The notes: a model not told the origin generated them from the letters alone. Numbered from the stretch's first letter, positions 1 to 6,995 are shown. The stretch is 23,296 bases of DNA from JBLYYQ01 sp048550035 (GCA_048550035.1 JBLYYQ010000124.1:1-23296), one strand, 5' to 3'. Program-made: numbers and translations.

Positions 1-1586
1 AGAAAATATATCAGTATGAAACGATATTCTCTGGTGGAGATTATGAGGCAACTAATATTGAACCTCGCTTTGTCTGCATAAGTGAAGGGGGTGAGGCTGT
101 ACCTTTATTTGATAAAAATTGTAATGCAAATAGATATCTGAGTAACATCTTACTTACTAATAATAGTGATAATGTATACCATATCTTCTATCACCCAGAA
201 GGTAGTAACTTAGATCAGACTGCGAAACTTGATGGGATCGTAATAGTTGGAGGCAATGCTAATGAAAGTTCTGGCGATCATGACCGAGGTGGCGGAATGT
301 ATAATGTCAACAGCTCGCCTACAATTATATCTACCATAGTAAAAGGTAATTATGCAAAGGAGTATGGAGCCGGCATTTATAATGCGAACCAATCTACTCT
401 AGCAATCAAAAATAGCCGACTGTTTTTTAACTATTCTGGCAATGATGGTGGTGGAATTTATAACAGTAATCAATCTAATTTAACTATAAAAGCAAGCTCA
501 ATTGGGATTAATTATGCTAACGGAAATGGTGGTGGAATTTACAATAATTACTCAAGTCCGGTAGTAGAAGATACTTTGATATTTATGAACTATTCTGGCA
601 GCAATGGTGGTGCAATAAATAATGATGACAATAGCTCTCCAATATTGAAAGCTACTCTCATAAGCCGCAACTATGCTGTCGATGATGGTGGTGGCATTTA
701 TAATAAGAAATCCAATCCGATGATAAAAGATACCTTAATACTGCTTAATAAATCAATAGGATCTGGTGGTGGAATCTATAATGAGAACAGTTCCCCTATA
801 TTAGATAGCAGTACAATCAGTCGCAACTATTCGTCTATCGTTGGTGGCGCTATAGCTAACAACAATAATAGTTCGCCTCTAATTGAAGTTACTATATTAA
901 ACCGTAATTTTGCAGCACAAAGTGGTGGTGGAATTTATAACAATAACAGTTCATTCAGAATGATTAACTCTACCATGATCAATAACTATGCCACAACAGA
1001 TGCAGGTGGAGTATTCTCTGTTATCCACTCAAACGATCAGCTAAGCTCAATTATAATCAATTCCATTATACATGGTAATATAAGGAGTAATGAACTTGAG
1101 TCAAACCTGCAACTTGTAGTCGTAATAGATGGTGATGGTAGTTATCAAGACCGCCTATATTATAGTTATGTTACGCAACCTTGTGAAATTTCAAATGGTT
1201 GCACAGGCAGATCAATTATTGAGTTTGATGAACTATTTGCATTAAATATAATTGTCATACCGTTTAAAGGTGGTAATCACGGTAATGATTATATAGCATC
1301 TGACCCATTATTGATTGATGCACTGGTAATCGATGCTAGACCAGCTGTTACTAGCTCAACAATCGATGGTGGTGTTTATTTAGCAGTAGTAAAAGATAAT
1401 TCAGATAGCACGGATAACTCATATTACTATAAAGAACGAGATGAAGATGGGAGTTGGGTATCATTACTAGATGAAAGCAAAGTTGATGCTAGACCAGAAG
1501 GATCTTTACTCAAAACTTCCGATTTATTTGGCAACATCTACATTGGTCAGCCAGATATGGGTGCAATTGAATATAGAACTCATTAA
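1..1586 (+). CDS. Parallel beta-helix surface protein, 5'-truncated by window edge
   Basis: The frame is open from base 3, so the gene begins before the window. About 527 residues are visible. The ATG at 297 is internal and should not be taken as the start. The chain carries about ten imperfect repeats of 25-28 residues built around GGGIYN/GGAIxN, each followed by a hydrophobic/Ser/Asn strand segment. That is the pattern of right-handed parallel beta-helix (PbH1/pectate-lyase-like) proteins. The segment near residues 60-82 (VYHIFYHPEGSNL and GIVIVGGNAN) and the ending GQPDMGAIEY resemble secreted 'choice-of-anchor Q' or polymorphic-outer-membrane-type proteins. No autotransporter barrel follows; the protein stops soon after the GAIEY end. 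It is probably secreted or surface-exposed and may act in adhesion or glycan binding, but no catalytic site is evident. The signal peptide would lie outside the window. Confidence 0.8.
   Translation, partial: KIYQYETIFSGGDYEATNIEPRFVCISEGGEAVPLFDKNCNANRYLSNILLTNNSDNVYHIFYHPEGSNLDQTAKLDGIVIVGGNANESSGDHDRGGGMYNVNSSPTIISTIVKGNYAKEYGAGIYNANQSTLAIKNSRLFFNYSGNDGGGIYNSNQSNLTIKASSIGINYANGNGGGIYNNYSSPVVEDTLIFMNYSGSNGGAINNDDNSSPILKATLISRNYAVDDGGGIYNKKSNPMIKDTLILLNKSIGSGGGIYNENSSPILDSSTISRNYSSIVGGAIANNNNSSPLIEVTILNRNFAAQSGGGIYNNNSSFRMINSTMINNYATTDAGGVFSVIHSNDQLSSIIINSIIHGNIRSNELESNLQLVVVIDGDGSYQDRLYYSYVTQPCEISNGCTGRSIIEFDELFALNIIVIPFKGGNHGNDYIASDPLLIDALVIDARPAVTSSTIDGGVYLAVVKDNSDSTDNSYYYKERDEDGSWVSLLDESKVDARPEGSLLKTSDLFGNIYIGQPDMGAIEYRTH
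288..1020 (+). repeat. Coding repeats of the beta-helix (GGGIYN units)
   Basis: About ten degenerate units of roughly 75-85 bp share a GGTGGTGGAATTTATAA-like core encoding GGGIYN. They are coils of the beta-helix rather than a CRISPR or mobile repeat, because they stay in frame and diverge at third positions. Confidence 0.75.
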
Positions 1587-1696
1587 AAAGATACTTTTTT
1601 ATCAAAATTTAGTATAATTTAAGAGTCTCAGAAAGAGCTTTTCCATCTTTTAAAATTTCCTTCCTTTCCGATAATTTCTATGCTAATCTGCCGATA

Positions 1697-1750
1697 CCGT
1701 ACTTCCCAATGGAAACGGACTTACAAGTCATTGTTTTTAAAACGACTTGT
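1697..1750 (+). promoter_or_regulatory. Two tandem hairpins in the pyrE leader
   Basis: Hairpin 1 (1697-1718) pairs CCGT with ACGG and TTCC with GGAA around a CAAT loop, with a 2-nt bulge. Hairpin 2 (1723-1750) pairs ACAAGTC with GACTTGT and has a weak inner GTTT/AAAC stem. No T-run follows, so neither is an ordinary terminator. They end about 50 nt before the pyrE start. A leader-RNA role in pyrimidine control is inference only. Confidence 0.35.
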
Positions 1751-1802
1751 TCCCCTATATTGATCTGATAACCGGCTTTAGAAAAGAGAGTGAAAGTGAT
1801 TT

Positions 1803-2354
1803 ATGAGTAGCAACGATTATAAGATAAAACTATTTAAATCAGTTGCCGATAATGCCTATAAAGAAGGATCGTTCACTCTAGCATCAGGGCAGAAATCAGA
1901 CTACTACATTGATTGCAAAGAGATAACACTCAATCCTTTTGGAATTGAGTTAGTAGGAAATATAATGTTTGAAACTATTAGCGATTGGTCGGTGGATGCA
2001 GTAGGTGGATTAGAGCTTGGTTCGGTCCCAATTTCGACAGCGATTAGTTACATATCGGCAAGCCAAGGGATGCCACTGAACAACATTATTGTCCGCAAAG
2101 CAAAAAAAGGTCATGGCGCAGGCAAAAAGATTGAAGGAGCTATTAGTAAAGACTCAAAAATTGCGATCGTGGAAGATGTTGTTTCAACTGGTGGCTCATC
2201 AATGGAAGCTGTAAATGCTATCCGTTCAGTGGGCGCACGAGTGATTGGAGTAGTTGCTATTGTTGATCGGGATATGGGTGCAAAAGAGCTCTTTGCAGAG
2301 GCGAACCTTATTTACGAGCCAATTTTTACAATTGATCAATTCAGATCAAGGTAA
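1803..2354 (+). CDS. pyrE: Orotate phosphoribosyltransferase
   Basis: This enzyme transfers the phosphoribosyl group of PRPP to orotate, giving OMP in de novo pyrimidine synthesis in the cytoplasm. The protein has 183 residues, within the normal range. Diagnostic parts are FTLASGQKSDYYIDCK near residues 24-39, the substrate-binding segment GGLELGSVPIS, the Lys-rich loop VRKAKKGHGAGKKIEG, and the PRPP-binding motif IAIVEDVVSTGGS near residue 120. The ATG follows a purine-rich GAGAGTGAAAG stretch. The gene stands alone on the plus strand, convergent with the minus-strand cluster that ends at 2472. No terminator is obvious in 2355-2471. Confidence 0.93.
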   Translation: MSSNDYKIKLFKSVADNAYKEGSFTLASGQKSDYYIDCKEITLNPFGIELVGNIMFETISDWSVDAVGGLELGSVPISTAISYISASQGMPLNNIIVRKAKKGHGAGKKIEGAISKDSKIAIVEDVVSTGGSSMEAVNAIRSVGARVIGVVAIVDRDMGAKELFAEANLIYEPIFTIDQFRSR

Positions 2355-2471
2355 CTCTATAAATAGGCATCGCAACTATCAAGATCGATACTACTGCCGA
2401 AGAATCTTAATACCCTTATCATTTATATAGCCCTTACTTTATACCCTACTTAATGCCCCACTCTAAGTCGC

Positions 2472-2837
2472 TTATAGACGAAAGAGCTTGATCAGAGGTA
2501 TTGTCATAAAAAGTAAAGAGAGAGAGAGCAACAAAAAACCGAAAGTAATATTAAACCATCTATACATCGTACTTGATATGTATCGGCGTATAAAAGGTAT
2601 AGTACAAAACATAAGTTTGGCGCAGTCACTGTTTATGTTGGACAAAGCATCCCACTTTAAGTATCCACCTAAAAAATGGACCGACCCAATTGAGAATGGG
2701 AATATAAAGATAAATAGAATAAACTTGAATAACTCATTACTAGGATTACTGATGAAGCATAGGTCAAATGCTTTCAAAGCTACTAGAATAACCCCTAAGC
2801 ATAATATAATGTAGGTTATACAGATAAAGCGTTGCAT
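2472..2837 (-). CDS. Small integral membrane protein (protein C), function unknown
   Basis: I do not recognise a family. The 121-residue protein is very hydrophobic, with about three predicted membrane spans (residues ~5-25, ~36-58 and ~93-118) separated by a polar stretch containing KWDALSNINSDCAK. The start is well supported: AAGGA lies about 8 nt before the ATG. It is the last gene of a minus-strand set with ORF B, whose end overlaps this start by 22 nt, and protein A. An antisense plus-strand frame (2488-2814) covers much of the same DNA but has no membrane pattern or good ribosome site, so the minus-strand reading is preferred. The arrangement suggests an accessory membrane module, but no function can be assigned. 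Confidence 0.6.
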   Translation of the reverse strand: MQRFICITYIILCLGVILVALKAFDLCFISNPSNELFKFILFIFIFPFSIGSVHFLGGYLKWDALSNINSDCAKLMFCTIPFIRRYISSTMYRWFNITFGFLLLSLSLLFMTIPLIKLFRL

Positions 2838-3055
2838 GTTGATTCCTTATTAGAACAATCTGTAACTAGTACTGACTGAGAATAGCACAAGCGATACAGA
2901 AGTACCAAAAACATAAAACCCTGACAAACCCAGTCTAGTTCTGCCAATGCCTCCTTCGCCAAACCAGCCTCTACCCTCTCCAAAGTTATAACCGATCTCT
3001 CCAGCCACGCCGCATGCAGTTTGTAGTCCTCCTGCCCAGCATAGAACAACATCAT
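2816..3055 (-). CDS. Small ORF B, function unknown
   Basis: This 79-residue frame starts 9 nt after the stop of protein A. The first ~21 residues (MMLFYAGQEDYKLHAAWLER) are nearly identical to a second copy at 3520-3597, which argues that this frame is really coding. The middle is an amphipathic, Glu/Ala/Leu-rich helix (TLERVEAGLAKEALAELDW), followed by a hydrophobic patch (FMFLVLLYRL). The ribosome site is odd: CGGAG abuts the ATGATG with no spacer, so translation may depend on coupling to protein A. The last 22 nt overlap the start of protein C. No family is recognised; the C-terminal 30 residues look unstructured and could be frame run-through. Confidence 0.4.
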   Translation of the reverse strand: MMLFYAGQEDYKLHAAWLERSVITLERVEAGLAKEALAELDWVCQGFMFLVLLYRLCYSQSVLVTDCSNKESTCNALSV

Positions 3056-3270
3056 CTCCGAATGTTAGCGCACCAGAAATTCCTGCCAGTGTGTGTGCTT
3101 GCCACTTTTTAACCCAATCTTTTTATCAAAAATTAATAGTTCATCATTAATAGAGATTCCATGCGACAAGTAACCAAGTTCAGCATAGACTTTTTTGTCA
3201 GAAACAAATGTAACATCAACCAGATAATGGCAATCACTCTCTATTTTGAATATTGCAGTTCTTGATTGCC
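2987..3270 (+). repeat. Direct repeat, copy 1 (284 bp)
   Basis: Matches 3529-3812 in the same orientation at a constant offset of 542 bp with no net indel, about 87% identical by hand count. Mismatches cluster at 3069-3100, the end of protein A. It spans the end of A, the A/B junction and the start of ORF B. Confidence 0.85.
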
Positions 3271-3523
3271 CAATTTCGATATTGTGAAATTCAGCTTTTG
3301 AACCATGTGGACCAGATGTTTCGATTGTAACATATTTTATTGTTTCATTTGAATGGTTAATTAACCTTACATTAGCATAGTTATCCGGCATACAGATTAT
3401 AATAAGACTAATAGCAGTAATCAATAGTGAGAAGAAAAGGAAAGCAGTAGCCACTGCAGTAGCCAGTAGTGAAAATAAAATGAAATATACTTTCACAAAT
3501 ATTTTTGATAGCTGCGTTATCAT
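3065..3523 (-). CDS. Membrane-anchored protein A, function unknown
   Basis: No family is recognised. The 152-residue protein has one long N-terminal hydrophobic stretch (residues ~10-44, possibly a hairpin of two short spans). A ~105-residue polar domain rich in alternating beta-type segments follows (NVRLINHSNETIKYVTIET, CHYLVDVTFV, DELLIFDKK), suggesting a beta-sandwich outside the membrane. The start ATG overlaps the stop of truncated ORF B' (ATGA, 3520-3523), implying translational coupling. Its C-terminal half (3065-3270) is duplicated at 3607-3812. It sits ahead of ORF B and protein C as an apparent three-gene unit. Duplication and rapid divergence of the last ~15 residues hint at a fast-evolving accessory family. 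Confidence 0.55.
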   Translation of the reverse strand: MITQLSKIFVKVYFILFSLLATAVATAFLFFSLLITAISLIIICMPDNYANVRLINHSNETIKYVTIETSGPHGSKAEFHNIEIGQSRTAIFKIESDCHYLVDVTFVSDKKVYAELGYLSHGISINDELLIFDKKIGLKSGKHTHWQEFLVR

Positions 3524-3597
3524 TTATTTATATCCGATCTCTCCAGCCACGCCGCATGCAGTTTGTAGTCCTCCTGCCCAGCCTGGAGCAACATCAT
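3520..3597 (-). pseudogene. Truncated copy of ORF B (B', 25 codons)
   Basis: It encodes MMLLQAGQEDYKLHAAWLER plus five residues, matching the start of ORF B almost exactly. Similarity ends abruptly at about 3529. The frame then closes at a TGA that overlaps the ATG of protein A. It is either a decayed duplicate or a short leader frame that now couples translation into protein A. Confidence 0.5.
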
Positions 3598-3812
3598 CTC
3601 CGAATGTTAGTGTAGCAGAAAATCTAGGAAGAATCTGCTCTCGCCACTTTTTAACTCAATCTTATTGTCAAAAATTAACAGTTCATCATTAGCAGACATT
3701 CCACTCATCAAGTAACCAAGGTCAGCATAGACTTTTTTGCCAGAAACAAATGTAACATCAACCACATAATGGCACTCACCCCGTATTTTGAGTATTGCAG
3801 TTCTTGATTGCC
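3529..3812 (+). repeat. Direct repeat, copy 2 (284 bp)
   Basis: Second copy of the segment at 2987-3270. It contains the A' fragment and the truncated B'. No inverted terminal repeats, target duplications or transposase gene are visible at its borders, so tandem gene duplication followed by deletion fits better than transposition. Confidence 0.85.
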
Positions 3813-3882
3813 AGGATTCGCTCTCCCATCGTTTACCTAGTAACAGATAATGGTATAAAGTGGTGTAATATTTAATGATACT
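3607..3882 (-). pseudogene. Headless fragment of a second protein A (A')
   Basis: The 3607-3812 part encodes a C-terminal domain clearly homologous to protein A (shared SRTAI, VDVTFVS, KKVYA, NDELLIFD, KSG). It ends at a TAA in the same relative place. Upstream, the frame continues to an in-frame stop at 3883-3885 with no ATG or GTG and no membrane segment, so the N-terminal half is lost. The last ~15 residues differ strongly from protein A. Confidence 0.6.
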
Positions 3883-3914
3883 TTAATTAACTTTATCATA
3901 ACACTTACTCTCTT

Positions 3915-4721
3915 CTATTTGTGAGTAGATTTATTTATATTAGCTAACATCTCTTTAATAAGAGGTATTGTTATTTTTCGCTTCATTGCAAGCGAGTAGT
4001 CATTGACCATTGCAAGAATCGCTTTCAAAGTAGCTATATCGCGCGGCAGATGATTAACCATCCAAAGCGCTACAGAGTCTGCTAGAGTAACTCCGATATC
4101 AGTTGCCATTTTTTTTAAGGTAGCAAAAATACTATCGGCGCTGACAGGATAAAGCCCGACTGTCTTACCCCATAATAATCGCGACTGTAAAAAGTCCTCT
4201 AAATTCCACTTTGTAGGTGGAGAATCGACAGTACATACAAACTTACCAGATCGCTCCATTATACTATTGTAAATATGAAAAAGTTCCTCTTCGGCTTGAT
4301 AGTTACCAAATAGCAACTCTATGTTATCGATCCCAAACATGTATAGATCTTTATAAGACTGCAATGCAGTTTTGAGAGCTAGTAAATCGTCTGATTTGCT
4401 CATTACCAACTCTATGAATTGGCTCGAGTGTAAATATGCTGAGCTATTGTTCGATAACTCATCTGACATACGGAGTATTGCAAGTAAAAGATGTGTCTTC
4501 CCTGCAGCAGACGGTCCATGAATTGTTAATGAACCTGTAGCACTATTATCTGCTGCAAAATCTTTGCAAATTGCAATTGAAGCTGCATTTTCGGTGTTGA
4601 CAAGAAAGGTCTCAAATCGATCATTACGGTCAATTTTAAAATCAAAATTTAATTGATATGGATTATTCTCTGTCAAGATATTTTTTTTATGTTGAAAAAA
4701 TTTTTTAATATTTTCATCCAC
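3915..4721 (-). CDS. hda: DnaA-homologous AAA+ protein, Hda type
   Basis: Hda proteins bind the sliding clamp and promote hydrolysis of DnaA-ATP, limiting re-initiation of replication. The 268-residue chain has a DnaA-like AAA+ domain and no DNA-binding domain IV. Walker A is GPSAAGKT (69-76). Walker B is FGIDNIELLFG (129-139), with the Asp-Asn pair that I recall from E. coli Hda. Sensor 1 is VCTVDSPP, and box VII LQSRLLWG carries the likely arginine finger R181. The end KRKITIPLIKEML also resembles Hda. Near the N-terminus QLNFDF (23-28) fits a beta-clamp-binding motif. There is no clear Shine-Dalgarno before the ATG. A cluster of DnaA boxes lies 133-166 bp upstream. A generic DnaA-like paralogue is the alternative reading. 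Confidence 0.82.
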   Translation of the reverse strand: MDENIKKFFQHKKNILTENNPYQLNFDFKIDRNDRFETFLVNTENAASIAICKDFAADNSATGSLTIHGPSAAGKTHLLLAILRMSDELSNNSSAYLHSSQFIELVMSKSDDLLALKTALQSYKDLYMFGIDNIELLFGNYQAEEELFHIYNSIMERSGKFVCTVDSPPTKWNLEDFLQSRLLWGKTVGLYPVSADSIFATLKKMATDIGVTLADSVALWMVNHLPRDIATLKAILAMVNDYSLAMKRKITIPLIKEMLANINKSTHK

Positions 4722-4853
4722 GGTTTAATTTTTCCCTATTTTATAGTCAAATTTGTAAACAGTTATTTTTCAATAGGTTATGAGCTAGATATAAAATTGT
4801 GCAATTTGTATAAGATACTAATTTATAAATACTTCCAACTCAAATAGAGGCAC

Positions 4854-4887
4854 TTATCCACATGTTGTCCACAAAATCTGTGGATAG
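4854..4887. promoter_or_regulatory. Cluster of three DnaA boxes
   Basis: TTATCCACA at 4854-4862 is a perfect consensus DnaA box. TTGTCCACA at 4865-4873 has one mismatch. TGTGGATAG at 4879-4887 is a reverse-strand box with one mismatch. Boxes 2 and 3 face each other across 5 bp. A weaker TTATCCATA lies at 4969-4977. The site is in the non-coding stretch upstream of the hda-like gene, so DnaA control of that promoter, or a replication-related site, are both plausible. Confidence 0.7.
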
Positions 4888-5133
4888 ATTTCATCTCTTA
4901 CTCCTAGCAGTAAATTTTATTTGATAACTCAATACTATATTGTAAAAAACTAACTTCGCAATTGTATCTTATCCATATTTTTTTTGAAATATTTAACAGT
5001 TCGGCTCGCTTTTTATTCAAAATTCTGCAATTACAATTCTAAAGTCCCGTTTCTCGTTCTTTATCATCTCCTAAATCCCTAATTCTCTTGCCTCTTTTGT
5101 TAAGAATAGATAATATTTTACTCTCTTTATAAG

Positions 5134-5160
5134 TTATTGCCTGCTTGCGATTGGCAATAA
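5134..5160. promoter_or_regulatory. Perfect 8-bp inverted repeat upstream of lipoprotein gene
   Basis: TTATTGCC (5134-5141) and GGCAATAA (5153-5160) form a perfect dyad with an 11-nt spacer, 50 bp before the lipoprotein ATG. No T-run follows. A weak promoter, TTGCGA-N17-TATCTT (5145-5173), overlaps it, so an operator is the likelier reading. Confidence 0.4.
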
Positions 5161-5210
5161 GCTATGATATCTTACAAGATACTGTAATACTTTGAAAATC
5201 TAAAGGAGCT

Positions 5211-5714
5211 ATGAAAACAAAATCGTATGCTGTAGCCACCGCAATGATACTTATCATTTCAGGATTAATGTTTAATATATCGTGTGAAGATACCAGCGAG
5301 AGTGATGTCCCGAAAACGGAAGCTGACTGGGAGGGGGAGTTTGATTCTGACGGTTGGCCTATTATAGAGGGTGACTATCTTATAGAGATAGAAAAGATTG
5401 TTCTTGAATGTTCAGATGACACCACTCCAGAGCTACCTTCAAAAGAAATAACAGTAACAGTATCTCAAAATAAAGAGGAATTTGAAGTGGAAAATGAAGA
5501 TGACATTGGGCTGTATGATGACTGCAAGCTCACAGACAAAAAAGCAAATTTTATCTGTGAGGACTCCGGAATTAAGTCCGGAATTCCCTATGGAGAGACC
5601 ACAGCAGGATATTTTACTATCAATCTGGCAACAGCGCTTGTAACCTACGAGCGTGAACTCCAAGATGAAACTACCTGTGTAGGGAGCGGTATAGCATATT
5701 GGACTAAGTCATAA
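5211..5714 (+). CDS. Small acidic putative lipoprotein, function unknown
   Basis: The 167-residue protein starts with a short basic end, a hydrophobic core (residues ~6-21) and NISC with Cys25, a somewhat atypical lipobox, so lipidation is likely but not certain. The mature part is strongly acidic (many Asp/Glu) and contains four more cysteines (67, 105, 116, 156) that could form two disulfides. Alternating strands (YLIEIEKIVLEC, KEITVTVS, GYFTINLATALVTYE) suggest a small beta-barrel or sandwich. AAGGAG lies only 2 nt before the ATG; the next Met (12) is inside the signal core, so this start is kept. No family is recognised. It stands alone and converges on tyrS. Confidence 0.7.
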   Translation: MKTKSYAVATAMILIISGLMFNISCEDTSESDVPKTEADWEGEFDSDGWPIIEGDYLIEIEKIVLECSDDTTPELPSKEITVTVSQNKEEFEVENEDDIGLYDDCKLTDKKANFICEDSGIKSGIPYGETTAGYFTINLATALVTYERELQDETTCVGSGIAYWTKS

Positions 5715-5743
5715 GCTGCTATTTTGCTAAGCTTGTAATATTC

Positions 5744-5778
5744 TAAAAAAAAGATTGTAATGTTACTTCACGATCTTT
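5744..5778 (-). terminator. Probable intrinsic terminator of tyrS
   Basis: On the minus strand AAAGAT pairs with ATCTTT around an inner GTAA/TTAC pairing, and the second arm runs straight into eight T residues. The stem is AT-rich and overlaps the last codons and stop of tyrS. Confidence 0.55.
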
Positions 5779-6995
5779 AGAAATCGCTTCTTCCCGACTT
5801 TGAATATGTTGCTGCCAACCGGTACGATATAATCAGGATCACTAATTTTGACATACTTACCACTACCATCGGAGGTATGTTGAATTGCTCCTTGGCTAAT
5901 AAGGCGACGACCTTCCGAACGGCTACTCGTCACTCCTTGCTCAGCTAAGATGGCAACTAAAAATCGATTGTCGCCAGATTCTAAGCAGATCTCATCTACG
6001 ATTTTTGGGACTTCCTTCTTAACAAACAAATTTTCAAATGAGTCAGCTGCCAAGTTTGCTAGTTTGGTAGTATGAAATCTGCTAACTAGCTCCTTAGCAA
6101 GTTTGACCTTCACATTTTTAGGGTTTTGGGCAGCTGAAGCCATATCAGTTTTTAATGACTCTAAATCAAAGAGAGAAATATCTGATAACAATTCATAATA
6201 ACGGAGCATCAAGCTATCTGATATTGACATAACTTTACCAAACATCTCATCTGGCGAATCAGTGATCCCTATATAATTATTGTATGATTTACTCATCTTA
6301 CGAACACCATCTAGCCCTTCTATCAAAGGGGTCGTTATGATTGCCTGTGGCTCTTGTGAGGCATCCCGCTGTAACTCACGACCTAGCAAAAGGTTAAACT
6401 TCTGATCAGTACCTCCTAGTTCTAGATCAGCTTGCAAGTGAACAGAGTCATAAGCTTGTAGAAGTGGATATAAAAATTCATGAAGCAATATAGGTTGACC
6501 TGATTTATATCGCTTTGAGAAATCATCACGCTCTAGCATCCTTGCAACTGTCTGTTTTGATGCAAGCTCAACTGTATCTTCAATCGATAACTTACTTAGC
6601 CATTTGCTATTAAATAAAAGTTGAGTCTTACTTTCGTCTAGGATCTTATATGCTTGCAATTGATAACTCTTTGCATTGCTACTAGTTGTTGCTTTAGTCA
6701 ATTTGGGGCGAGCCTCATTTTGGCCTGTCGGATCACCAATCATCGCTGTGAAGTCACCTATCACAAATAGTACTTCATGACCTAGATCTTGAAATTGCCG
6801 CAACTTTTGGAGCAATACCGTATGACCTAAATGGATATCTGGAGAAGTAGGATCAAAGCCTGCTTTAATTCTCAATGGACGCGATTCTTTAACTGAGCGT
6901 TCAAGTTTTAATATTAACTCAGACTCTGGTATAAGCTCAACTATCCCTCGCTTGATTACTGATAACTGCTCTGCTACCGAAAGAAATTTGCTCAT
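5763..6995 (-). CDS. tyrS: Tyrosyl-tRNA synthetase
   Basis: It charges tRNA-Tyr with tyrosine in the cytoplasm. The 410-residue length is normal. The class I signatures are present: HLGH at 55-58 within PTSPDIHLGH, and KMSKS at 233-237. The ELGGTDQKFNLLLGRELQ segment, typical of TyrRS, contributes to the active site. An S4-like RNA-binding domain follows at about 345-405 (GVTSSRSEGRRLISQGAI). AGGGG lies about 7 nt before the ATG. A small 6-bp hairpin (7007-7024, ATCCAT/ATGGAT) lies just upstream of the ribosome site and could affect initiation. The gene is read in the same direction as the pil block but separated from it by 219 bp, and it ends at its own terminator. Confidence 0.95.
   Translation of the reverse strand: MSKFLSVAEQLSVIKRGIVELIPESELILKLERSVKESRPLRIKAGFDPTSPDIHLGHTVLLQKLRQFQDLGHEVLFVIGDFTAMIGDPTGQNEARPKLTKATTSSNAKSYQLQAYKILDESKTQLLFNSKWLSKLSIEDTVELASKQTVARMLERDDFSKRYKSGQPILLHEFLYPLLQAYDSVHLQADLELGGTDQKFNLLLGRELQRDASQEPQAIITTPLIEGLDGVRKMSKSYNNYIGITDSPDEMFGKVMSISDSLMLRYYELLSDISLFDLESLKTDMASAAQNPKNVKVKLAKELVSRFHTTKLANLAADSFENLFVKKEVPKIVDEICLESGDNRFLVAILAEQGVTSSRSEGRRLISQGAIQHTSDGSGKYVKISDPDYIVPVGSNIFKVGKKRFLKIVK

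Larger units (their letters stand above)
4722..5210. other. 489-bp AT-rich non-coding stretch between hda and lipoprotein gene
   Basis: It contains the DnaA-box cluster (4854-4887), very AT-rich flanks with A/T runs (4722-4850 and 4910-5000), a pyrimidine-rich plus-strand tract (about 5041-5100), and an 8-bp dyad (5134-5160). The two flanking genes are divergent. I see no convincing gene, tRNA or structured RNA here. Confidence 0.6.

Noticed and set aside
288..1020. CRISPR-like repeat array
   Set aside because: Units are in-frame, degenerate and protein-coding; spacing and sequence fit beta-helix coils.
2488..2814. Plus-strand frame of 108 codons antisense to protein C
   Set aside because: No ribosome site, no recognisable pattern, and the minus strand has a clear AAGGA site plus a coherent membrane protein.
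3480..3692. Plus-strand frame over the A/B duplicate
   Set aside because: It is a shadow of the duplicated minus-strand genes; its sequence is not conserved as protein between the two repeat copies.
2987..3812. Insertion sequence as the source of the direct repeats
   Set aside because: No transposase, no terminal inverted repeats and no target duplication; the repeat edges cut through genes as expected from tandem duplication and deletion.
4653..4847. Plus-strand 64-codon frame overlapping the hda start
   Set aside because: AT-rich chance frame, Phe/Ile/Lys rich, with no ribosome site; it covers the hda promoter region.
4905..4913. DnaA-trio element beside the DnaA boxes
   Set aside because: Only TAG-CAG-TAA, about 18 bp from the last box; too few and too loosely placed to support an origin unwinding element.
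5017..5067. Minus-strand 16-codon frame directly after AGGAG
   Set aside because: The ribosome site abuts the ATG with no spacing, the product is tiny, and nothing supports coding.
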